DNA of 64,000 bases from Poecilobothrus nobilitatus (Eukaryota; Arthropoda; Insecta; Diptera; Dolichopodidae): the NCBI GenBank assembly GCA_947095535.1, contig OX352773.1, positions 157,083,271 to 157,147,270 on the forward strand. Reading direction: 5' to 3'. The notes beneath the pieces were generated by a model. It ran no database searches, was not told the DNA's origin, and saw only the letters and a list, made by a program, of their open reading frames with translations. Made by a program: the position numbers and the translations under genes. Positions 55,527 through 64,000 of this stretch are shown one piece after another (position 1 is the stretch's first letter; every line of letters starts with the position of its first letter).

Positions 55527-56133
55527 TTTATTTTTAAATAAATCTATCACTTAACATTTTTTATTAAATTTTATTTTTTAACTTATTAAAAACATGTTTT
55601 TTTAAAGAGATCCTTTACTTGGTCTTTTCAACTTGAAATAAAATTTTCAACAAAGTGAAAATAATAAAATGTTTTATAAAATACTTATAAAATTTGTTGA
55701 CAAAATAAAAGCATATAGTTACGGTCGATTATTCTTTTATTATACTACTATGATTATATAAAAACAAAAAAAAAATAACATTATAACAAAAAATAATGGT
55801 GTTAGAATAGATTTAGGACATCATTTATTATCCTTAAAGGTGTTGGAAAATAATATTCATAGAATAAACATCTATGTTATTTCATGTTTGTTTGTATATG
55901 AAAAATGCATTCATAAACATGCATGCATTTTTTGATTGTTTGACATTAAATATGTGATAAAGGATTGAAATTTTACTAGACATGTAAACCGTTATTCTTA
56001 TTGTTCATTTTAAATAATACTTTAATTTGTTGATTATATCGAACGACAAAAACTTTTTTTTCTCCTGTAAGTATGCAAATAGTTTTTGTGAAAACTTTCA
56101 TTTAAACACTAATTTTTTTTTTTTTTTTGGTTT
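55527..56133. other. No recognised feature
   Basis: AT-rich sequence. CATAAACATGCATGCATTTTTTG near 55914 is a small palindrome. Confidence 0.45.
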
Positions 56134-56535
56134 TCGGGGTCTCGATAGCAGAGGGGTTTAGCAAATGATTTTTAACCGAGAGAGCGCGGTTTCAAAATTC
56201 AAATCCTGCACGGGTAGAAACTTTTGTTAATTGAAAGCTAGTCCCTTTTGCTACGAAATATACTGCATAGTGTAAAAATTGTATAATAATATTAAACAGG
56301 CTAGTTATTAAAAATATCGCTTATTAATTGAAGGAGTGAAGGTTCAAATTGGGTAGCAAGTGTTTTTCACTGTAAGGAAAATAACTGACAAAAGTAGTTT
56401 ATCATAACAAATCCAACCAATATAACAGTATATTGCAAATATATTACAATATAAACAAAATGAATAATATTTCTATATAAATTAATAAAAGTATTCGATC
56501 TATAATAGCCAAGTTTTAGTAGTTTAATAATACTT
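56134..56535 (+). mobile_element. SINE2, probably two overlapping partial copies
   Basis: The first piece has GGGGTCTCGATAGCAGAGG, a B box within ATTCAAATCCTGCACGGGTAG, TTAATTGAAAGCTAGTCCC and TTTTGCTACGAAATATACTGCA, following the order at 36.36-36.5 kb. A second piece from about 56318 restarts with TTATTAATTGAAGGAGTG, GGTTCAAATTGGGTAGCAAG and ends with ATATAAACAAAATGAATAAT and ATATAAATTAATAAAAG, the SINE2 tail. One copy inserted beside another, or an internal duplication. Confidence 0.6.
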
Positions 56536-56889
56536 CGTTTTCCTACGTGATATGTAAATATATTTTTCCAATGTAATTTTAAATAAACGGATAAACAAAA
56601 CAAAATAAACAGTCAAGATGAAAAAAATTCAAAATTTTATTTATAGTTTTCTTTTTTTAGGAAAATTTACTAGCTGTAATGGGAAAATTATGTTCAGACC
56701 TATGTATAATAAAAATGTTAAAATTTTGCTTTCTTTTTGTTTTACTGGTGTCATTGCCTTAATTACTAGAAACTAAATAAGCAATGAAAGTAATATGCAG
56801 ATAATTTAATATACAGAGTTTTGTAAATTACATTAACATAACTTATGCAACTGTTTAGAACATTTTTCAAAACAATTTTGGAATATTTA
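56536..56889. other. No recognised feature
   Basis: AT-rich sequence. The minus-strand 78-codon frame at 56367-56603 overlaps the SINE2 tail and is not a gene. Confidence 0.45.
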
Positions 56890-57400
56890 CTTATTACAAC
56901 TTTTACACGGTATAATATAGAACAATGAAATTTTAACCATGGTCAGATATCTTACAAAGATAGAACTCAGAGTGCCTGTAGAACACAACTTTTTTATGTT
57001 TTGCTTTAGGCATTTTGAGTTTTTTAGAACTTTAAAATTTTGAGAGTTGAGAAATCTTTCAGAATTACATCAGAAAATTTTTTTATACGACTCTTTTTTT
57101 AAAAGCTATTAGAGATTAAAAATTGAAAATTTGCTATTTTTAGGCACCTGTAAAAGTTTTTTTTTTAAGTAAACTGCAAAAATTAAAGCTTCAACATTAT
57201 AAATTTACATATTGTGTTAATGTCCTTAATTGTACAAGATTTCTTCAAAATTGAAAAAGTGTCGCTTGATTTTTCATAAGCAAATAAAATACATATAAAG
57301 TTCTTAGAAAATTTACAAATTTTGGTGAAAGTCACAATTTTCTAAACAATTATTATTATCTATATTTTGAAAAATGTGCAACTTTAAATACCTTTGGTTT
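56890..57400 (-). repeat. Family B copy, minus strand
   Basis: On the minus strand: ACCAAAGGTATTTAAAGTTGC, TTGTTTAGAAAATTGTGAC, TCACCAAAATTTGTAAATTTTC, AACACAATATGTAAATTTATAATG, GTTGAAGCTTTAATTTTTGCAG, ACAGGTGCCTAAAAATAGC and, near the 3' end, CTGACCATGGTTAAAATTTC. The 5' two-thirds is well preserved. The CATAACGGTAAA part is lost. Confidence 0.7.
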
Positions 57401-59962
57401 TAAATTCCCATTTGTTTTTTTTTTTAATATTTATTATAAGTATAGTTTTGTTTTGTAGCATTTTTTTGCCTTTTAAAATTTTGATGGAGATATTATCAAC
57501 AGCTGTACTACCAATAAATTAATTCCAAGCTATTTTTAAAATAATAAAATATATTTAATTATATTTTAATTATGATTTGTGATATAATTATTAAGTACTT
57601 TCAATAAGTTTTATTTTAAATGATGTAAATCAAAATATTTATTAACACAACATGAATTGTATATCAGTATTTTATCTTATTATTTAGCCCCGAAAAAAGT
57701 ATATTATATTATACCGCACACAAAATAAAAAATTAAAAATAATATTTTAATGACACGTGCTCTTTTAGGACATAATTTTAATACCCACCGATAAGTAAGT
57801 GAGTGATATGGGTTCTTATCAATTCTGAATTTATTGAAATGTCAATTCAGCAAAATTTCCTTCGGAAAATTTGTTTTTTTTTTATTTTAATTTTTCAGAT
57901 GGAACAAAAGTTTTAGGTATCTTATTAAAATGGTAATTTTCTATTAACAAAATACAAACGTGAAAAATATAAAATAATAATTATTTAGATGAACATACAA
58001 AACAAAAAAACCAAAAAATTATTGTTCCAAAAAGAGAAAATTCATCTTTTCTTGACCAGAAAATTAAAATATTTGAGAAAGACTTTTTGAAGGATATTAA
58101 GCATAAATGAAAATTTTTGTTTTATTCTTATTAGATGTTAATTACTATTTTTAAAGTTATTTTGAAAATTGAAAAATTGGTACCTATTAAATTTAATTTT
58201 TCTGAATTTTCCATAAGATTTTCCATAAAATAAAATTAACACAAAGCAAATTTAAAAAGTTTACCAAGTACCTATCTAATAAATTTTAGATAAAAAATAC
58301 AATTCATAAAGAAAATTTGAAGAAATCCTATATGAATTTCTCTGCATTTTATTAGAAACATTTATTTGTTCCAAAATTTTTATAAAATCATCCTTTCTAA
58401 TTACATATAAATAATTTTTAGTTACTTATTTAAATTTTTGAATTTTTATTTTTCTAAAATAAACACTTTTGTAATTCAAAAGTTTAAAATTTTGTTACCA
58501 TAAAATCTTGTACTATGTTGAAAAAATAAGTTGAAGTCAAGAAAAAATTCTTTATTTGGTAGTCAAATGTTTATTTAACACTGCAGACCGTGCTAAGGAT
58601 TTGTAATTTTTCTCATATTGGAAATCTATGTAAAAAAAAAAAATATTGATTTTAATTTTTACGGTGACACTAAAGAATTCAAATATCTAAAACTTTAATA
58701 TATTTGACATGTTTAATAATTTTTTATTTTAGAGATCAAGAGAGAGAGAGATCAAAAAATTTGAATTTCTTTCATCAGTAAATATATTGAAGTAGAATGG
58801 TGCAACTAAAAGGTATCAACATTTTTTATCTTATTTATTTTCGAAATCTATTCTGCTAGGATACAACTATAAAAAGGATAATCTCCTGTTTTGAACAATA
58901 CTTACCAATTAATTCTACTATACCATATCTACTTTGTCGTTAAAGAAAAATGTTCACACCTCTATAATACTATTTGGAAATATTTGACACTTTGGCATAA
59001 GCTATAGTCTTTGAACGAAGTTACAATACAGTTTAACACGTAGTTCTATGTTGGAGCATAAAATCTACTAAGTATTTTCTCTGATTCTAAATATTAATTC
59101 ATTCCTGCCTGACTAATCAATTCAGAGTTTTCTAGCCTCAAGTAAATTTTTATCATTCTTGATTGAATAGCCGGTCTTCGATATCCATTTTATCTGAAAA
59201 CTTGGTCATAGTAGAATTTAAGACAACTGTAGAGCTGATGAGCTCATGAAACATAAATTTCCAAAACTTTGATGATATATTTAGACGATGCATACTTTTT
59301 CAATTAAAACCCTCCTTTTCAATAAATAATGCTTGATATTTCCTATAGCAAAGTTTTATTAAAAAATAATTATAATATTTTGATTATTGTTTATATTTTT
59401 TCAAAAAAACTTAAAATAATCCGCAAAAAAATCATACGTCCTCACTCTTTCATAATTCAAATCGTTATGTACTCACATTACAAACAAATAAAAATTATGT
59501 AAAAGAATATAAGAATCTTTTATTTTTTTTCCGTTTCTTTTTCATTGTTCCAAGTAGCACCTGTATCGTTCTAAAAAAAAAGTTTTACTGCCAATAACAA
59601 ACATTTTTTTTTGAGTATAAAATACATTTTTTTATTAGAATTTTCTTAATTTAAACACGAAAGTAATAACCAAACTAATAATTTTGAAGTACAATATGAA
59701 GTACAATATGAAAAAGGATTGTAATAATTCAGAACATAATAAAAGGAAATTTGATACAAAATTTGAAGGAGTTACAATCGGGTAGGTACCTATTTTCTTT
59801 TCTTTTTTTTTTTAATATTATATCGTCTAGATATAAATATCTGCCGATATTTTTTAGGATCCTTTTACCTTTAGCATTTGAGCCATTTCGGTACAAGTAT
59901 TCAATTATAATTATATTTAATATTTTGTTTACATTATTTTATTATATTTTATATATTATTTT
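57401..59962. other. No recognised gene
   Basis: AT-rich sequence with a (GA)n run at about 58739-58750 and a small duplication of GAAGTACAATAT at 59687-59710. The 76-codon frame at 59751-59981 is composition-driven and overlaps the tRNA-like sequence. Confidence 0.45.
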
Positions 59963-60036
59963 TGACCTGGCCAGGGTTTGAACCCGAGACCTTTCGCCTG
60001 AAAGACCGGTGACTTATGCACTGCACCATTGGTCAG
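59963..60036 (-). tRNA. tRNA-like sequence, probable pseudogene
   Basis: On the minus strand the sequence runs CTGACCAATGGTGCAGTGC to GGTTCAAACCCTGGCCAGGTC over about 74 bases. The A box TGGTGCAGTGC matches 10 of 11 and the B box GGTTCAAACCC matches 9 of 11. The D-stem GGTG / CACC pairs. A strong hairpin GGTCTTTC-AGGC-GAAAGGTC lies where the anticodon arm should be. The acceptor and T-stems cannot both be satisfied in the standard register, and the anticodon loop does not come out as seven bases, so I read it as a decayed tRNA or tRNA-derived SINE head. No SINE1 or SINE2 body follows. Confidence 0.5.
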
Positions 60037-60321
60037 ATTTGCAGGTATTTATTATCATGGAAATATAATGATAATTTTAGTATTTCAATAATTTTGTTGC
60101 TGATTAGCCTGAATTATAATAAATGTCATCGTCGATAAATGAGGGTTCAAAATTATTTATTTTTTTATGTTTACTGATAATACAAAAGTCTTAGATGAAA
60201 ATAAATGGGTATTTACCGTTGCATGTTGAAAGAAATAATTTTTACATAATTTATTTATTTATTTATTTTACAGTGAATTTAAATTCAAAAGTCTGACTTC
60301 AGTAATACTAAATTCAAAAGT
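60037..60321. other. No recognised feature
   Basis: AT-rich. A duplicated word AAATTCAAAAGTCTG occurs at about 60281 and 60309, just left of the next element. A (ATTT)n run lies near 60250. Confidence 0.45.
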
Positions 60322-60742
60322 CTGTACGGGATCCGGACATATTCTCGACATTTCTAATCTCGCTTTGAGAAAATATCGTTAACAAAAATATCGCGTACAA
60401 ATATCTTGCCTTTAAAAAATCTCGCTTTCAAAGAAATATCGCTATTATCTCTCTATTTTCTGTAAAAAGTGAAAAATATTAAAATAGATACATGTGCAAA
60501 GCGATAAATGCAAATAAATTAGTTTCAGATCTCGGTCGGATAATATTTTATAAGGGTGAGTTTATGGATAAGCAAGAAAAATTTTAATGATGTTTTTAAT
60601 TCGTACATTATACCAAGTAAGCGATATTTTGACCAAGCTAGCTTTTTGTAAGCGAGATTTTTATAAGCGAGATTTTTGAAAAGCGAGATTTTTGTGAACG
60701 ATTTTAAAATTGTCGAGCATTCGTGGCACATCCTACCTGTAC
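60322..60742. mobile_element. Short inverted-repeat element with motif-array arms
   Basis: CTGTAC flanks both sides (60322-60327 and 60737-60742), a possible 6-bp target duplication. Inside, the left end has GGATCCGGACATATTCTCGACA. The reversed right end has GGATGTGCCACGAATGCTCGACA, a gapped match over about 22 bases. The right arm carries GTAAGCGAGATTTTTATAAG, three copies of AAGCGAGATTTTT in a row at about 60650-60692, plus AAGCGATATTTTG. The left arm carries the inverse words TCTCGCTTTGAGAAAATATCG, ATATCGCGTACA and AATCTCGCTTTCAAAGAAATATCGC. No coding frame. Confidence 0.65.
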
Positions 60743-61242
60743 CCCAAATTTTAAAACATACAATCTGATAATTTTTTACAGTCGATTCGGTAACTTATTC
60801 AAAATTTATTTAGCATAAACTGTGTTTAGTATATGTAATAAAGAAACAATTTAAAAAGAAAATTCTAACCCAAAACAATCGCGATAATAATAAAATCCAA
60901 TTTGTAAAAATCAAATCGATTCACAAGTACTAACTACCAATTTTCAACAATAATTTCAACCGATAGGTAATTTATTCAAATAATTTGTATCTTACTAAAT
61001 TGTTTTTTAAAGAATATTTTTACCCTTTAACATAACAGGCAACAGCTATAACGTAATAAAGATAATAATAATACCGGTATCAGATAATATCTTTTTTAAA
61101 TGAATAAAGTTTCCCGTAAGTTAAAAAGGTGTTTTACACGCAAAAAGATATTTTATTTTAGGCACAAAATTTTGTTAAGGTGTTGATGTTAAATTAGAAA
61201 ATGTTTATATTATTTTATTATTTCTTTTTATCCTTTTAATAA
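60743..61242. other. No recognised feature
   Basis: AT-rich sequence. Nothing recognised. Confidence 0.45.
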
Positions 61243-61700
61243 CGCAGTATGTAAAACTAAGGGTTTTTAAAGGTCCACATTTTTAAAAGAACGATAAGAA
61301 CAGATTGGTATTGGATTGGATTTTGCATCTATTTTTTTGTAATTTTTTAGAATTAGAGATACAGACGAATCAAAATTTTGCGAATAAATACTTTTACATA
61401 CTGGTAAATTTAGGCACTAGAGTACTAGGGTGATAAATTTAGACACTTTTTATAAAGAGCTACAATAACGATTATTTACTATCGTTTGACGTTTTCAGAT
61501 TGAAAAAAATATTCTCCAGAATTTGAGGTATAAACATTTGGAATGAATTTTCCAAAGGATCATAGGTTTCAGCTCCGTATTGAGAGGTTTTAGATAATAT
61601 TAATGGGCAGAACGTCTACATAATTTTCTTAATAAGACAAACATTGTTTTTGTCTATATTAAAAGGTGTAGAAGTACATATATTGTAAACAGACAAACAG
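61243..61700 (+). repeat. Family B copy, shortened
   Basis: 5' words CGCAGTATGTAAAACTAAGG and TTTTTAAAGGTCCACATTTTT, then a jump to CTTTTACATACTGGTAAATTT, CGTTTGACGTTTTCAGATTG, TTTCAGCTCCGTATTGAG and TGTAGAAGTACATATTGTAAACAG. The middle third is deleted. The (GGAC)n run is reduced to CAGACAAACAGACAA. Confidence 0.6.
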
Positions 61701-62269
61701 ACAATTAGCAAATTAAAAAAAATAAAATAAAATTATTATGTTACAAGAATTTTTATAATAACTAGAGAGGATTATTTTGTATGAAATTTTTAGATCTTTT
61801 TGAGTTTGAAACCTTCTTTAACACACCTTAACACAATATTCATATAATAATGACTGAGACCAGAAATAAAATGAAATTTAAAATTTTCTATACGATGAAT
61901 GAAAAATCTTAAATATTCGTTGATTGAATTACTTTAACATAGCCGCGTAGTTATAGAAAATTAAACAACATAATAATGGAGATTTGGAAATTAAATAAAA
62001 TCAGGCATCAGAAACTGGAGAAATACAGATTGAAACTAAATGATTGTATATGATCTTTCACATATCAAATGCATTATTTTATAAATTAAATAGAATCAAA
62101 TATGAATTTATTTTGTAGGATCATCAAAATAAATTAAAAGCGAGCTGAACGAATAATTTTCATAGAAAAGAAAATATGGAATTTTCACGAAACACTATCT
62201 CGTTTTTTTGATACAATTTTTATTTAATAAACATTAACATTAAAGTTCAATAAAACGATCAGAAGAGTA
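61701..62269. other. No recognised feature
   Basis: AT-rich sequence. Nothing recognised. Confidence 0.45.
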
Positions 62270-62650
62270 TATAGCTTGATTGTGTCAACGCTATGTTACA
62301 GTGGCATCGGCAAAATAATATAATATGTTTATTTGAAACTAAAATAATCCCTTACAAAATGTCATTTGTTTGACCTAATTAAGTATAAACTGCTAATATC
62401 TTCAATATGTATGTAAATTTTACACGACAGCTATCCGTTGTCAAAAATCAACCAAATTTTACAAAAGTTAATGCCAACTCTAAGATACCCTTACGAAAAT
62501 AATATATATGCTGTTTCCATAAAACTTCATTTTTGATCTCATATTTTAAATAATTGCAGATATCTGCTTAATTATATAAGATAGGATATTAAGATATATT
62601 TTTTTCAGTTATATTTTCAGTTACGCGAACACGTTGAGTTCGACTTACCC
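62270..62650 (+). repeat. Family A fragment, copy 6
   Basis: CAGAAGAGTATATAGCTTGATTGTGTCAACGCT resembles the family A left end. Further on come ACCAAATTTTACAAAAGTTAATGCC, CAACTCTAAGATACCCTTACGAA and GCTGTTTCCATAAAACTTC, in an order that mixes the left end and the array words of copy 2. A rearranged fragment with no core. Confidence 0.5.
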
Positions 62651-63532
62651 AATAGTAGAGTCCTGATAGTACAAAAAAAGAAATTGTCATCAATCAGACT
62701 TATTCAATTTTAATAGTAAAGGATGGTTGCAATAGTAAAGAATATAGACTTTTCCATATCTATCTCATCTCCCTTACAGTTTCACAAGGATTTTACATAT
62801 TGTTAACAATTTTGGGGGATTGGGTGAATTAAAATTAAAAATAGAAAAGTTTTGGGGGAAAAAGAAAACATATTTTTATTCAATTATAATTTTTCATTTA
62901 TAATTTGATTTCTATAAATTAATTTCAAAAATTTTAAGTCAATGTCAGACAGTATTTTTTAAATGTAAAATTAAAAAAAAATATATAATAAAAAAGTCAA
63001 ATACTAAGAGGATTAAAAAATAAAATCTTACATTATTTCAAAAAATGTCTGGACTGTTTCCAAAAAAATTTAACAATATTTGTAATCAATTAACTAAATT
63101 ATTTTTATCTCTGGAATGTTGTCATTATATTATAATATAATGAACTGAAATGAAATTAAGTTGGTTTAATTAAAAAGCTCAGGGATTTTGTTTTGTAATA
63201 TTCGAAATAAAGTTATGTATTTCTTTATTTTATTATGTCTTAAAAGTAATTTTTGATTTTTATTATTTTTTTGGAAAAACTTTAAAATGTTTTAATGGTT
63301 TTCCAAATTTTTCTTGATAATAATTTTGTAAAATTTATTCTAGGAATTATTTACTTACAGAAAGAGTCTATTTACTATTTTATTAAAGAAATTTTATATT
63401 TATAAAAGAGTTCATAAGTTGTAAGCTATTTGAAAAATTTATAGAAAAGTGAACTCTGCCTTTCCCTTTCAGATGTGACAGGAGTTTTTTTTAAAATTGT
63501 TTAAAAAGTTTTCTAGAATTTTATTATTATAT
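62651..63532. other. No recognised feature
   Basis: AT-rich sequence. Nothing recognised. Confidence 0.45.
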
Positions 63533-63588
63533 TGTATGTTATTTCCTTTTTTAGACGTTTGTATGTTATTTCCTTTTTTAAAGACGTT
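63533..63588 (+). repeat. 27-bp tandem duplication
   Basis: TGTATGTTATTTCCTTTTTT plus AGACGTT at 63533-63559 is repeated at 63560-63588 with two extra bases. It creates the repeated MLFPFL peptide in the small frame at 63497-63691, which is not a gene. Confidence 0.85.
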
Positions 63589-63597
63589 TAAGAATTA

Positions 63598-63894
63598 TTA
63601 CATAAATATTCTTATTAATCTTTCATCTATTTTGTTTATTTTCGTTGTTATAGTTTTTCCCATATCTGGAACTTTCTGCATATTTCTTTGATTTGACTTA
63701 TCTGGCTGCTGTTTTCTGTCTTCAGTATTTCCAACGATGACTTCGGGTGGCAATTCGACTACATCATAAGCATGCGACGTATTGAAAGTGGCTCTGCACA
63801 GATGGATAAAATTTGTGGTTGTGACGTGAAAAGATGTATGGATGTTGCTAAAGTTGTTTCTGTTTTTATCCTTACCAGTTTGATTTGAGTTTTT
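63598..63894 (-). CDS. Unrecognised 98-codon open frame in a richer segment
   Basis: Stop-to-stop frame on the minus strand, bounded by TAG at 63895-63897 and TAA at 63598-63600. The middle reads HVTTTNFIHLCRATFNTS, then HAYDVVELPPEVIVGNTED, with codon use and GC content (63720-63850) unlike the surroundings. There is no ATG near its start, so it would be an exon or a relic. Two other frames over the same stretch are also partly open: a plus-strand frame at 63697-63885 with FGWQFDYIISMRRIESGSAQ, preceded by an acceptor-like TTTTCTGTCTTCAG, and a minus frame with DWNHNDTIAETVHPN. I recognise no family in any. It may be coding sequence, or a transposon fragment cut by the window edge. Confidence 0.3.
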   Translation of the reverse strand, partial: KNSNQTGKDKNRNNFSNIHTSFHVTTTNFIHLCRATFNTSHAYDVVELPPEVIVGNTEDRKQQPDKSNQRNMQKVPDMGKTITTKINKIDERLIRIFM

Positions 63895-64000
63895 CTATTT
63901 TGTGTTCTTAACATGTTTTTAAAAACAATCTTGTTTCAGTTTGGATGTACTGTTTCAGCTATTGTGTCATTATGGTTCCAGTCTATTTGTTTTGTTCTGT
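63895..64000. other. Window edge, more balanced composition
   Basis: Continues the richer segment. On the minus strand KQIDWNHNDTIAETVHPN can be read before a stop. Whatever this is extends beyond the window. Confidence 0.35.

Noticed and set aside
1..64000. An operon, defence island or other multi-gene novel system
   Set aside because: No run of intact frames exists on either strand. All protein similarity is to broken mobile-element relics.

Overview
This is eukaryotic nuclear DNA, very AT-rich, and most likely from an insect or another arthropod. The reasons are the relics present (a Penelope-like reverse transcriptase, a mariner-family transposase, Jockey/I-type LINE 3' ends), the tRNA-headed SINEs, the absence of any bacterial-style gene layout, and the long stretches of low-complexity A/T. 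A dispersed motif with (GACG)n followed by ACATGGC resembles, from memory, repeats common in fly genomes; the species cannot be fixed from this window. I find no intact protein-coding gene. Nearly all short open frames here are chance frames or antisense readings of repeats. The window is best read as a transposable-element graveyard between genes, or possibly inside a very long intron.

Layout. About 1.0-2.5 kb holds an inverted-repeat element with a probable 10-bp target duplication. At 2.9-3.3 kb there is a foldback made of short motif arrays around a SINE fragment. At 3.6-4.35 kb there is a degenerate direct repeat. One SINE family (SINE1, with A and B boxes and a hairpin tail) has copies near 3.1, 5.9, 18.0, 18.1, 31.3, 42.2, 43.0 and 54.5 kb. 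At 17.1-17.6 kb lies a Penelope-like reverse transcriptase relic. From 18.9 kb onward two dispersed non-coding families recur: family A (inverted ends, GACG repeat, ACATGGC core) and family B (about 1 kb, shares its 3' part with A). Between 28.5 and 32.2 kb they form a nested insertion: a family B copy is split by a 3.1-kb inverted-repeat element with a 9-bp target duplication, and that element carries a family A copy with internal 306- and 259-bp tandem arrays, plus a SINE1.

At 35.6-37.1 kb two LINE 3'-end relics flank a second SINE (SINE2, also at 56.1 kb). At 39.1-39.8 kb lies a broken mariner-type transposase. At 43.4-46.4 kb there is a tandem satellite of about 682 bp per unit. The rest (46-64 kb) contains more family A and B copies, a tRNA-like sequence at 60.0 kb, a foldback-armed element at 60.3-60.7 kb, and a richer-composition segment at the right edge whose 98-codon minus-strand open frame is the only candidate for unrecognised coding sequence.

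Nothing here supports an operon, CRISPR array or defence system. The most interesting material is structural: several unrelated-sequence elements share one architecture (arms built from repeated short motifs in inverted orientation), the insertion chain gives a relative chronology, and the satellite shows an alternating unit pattern. All copy boundaries are read by eye and may be off by tens of bases except where exact motif positions are given.
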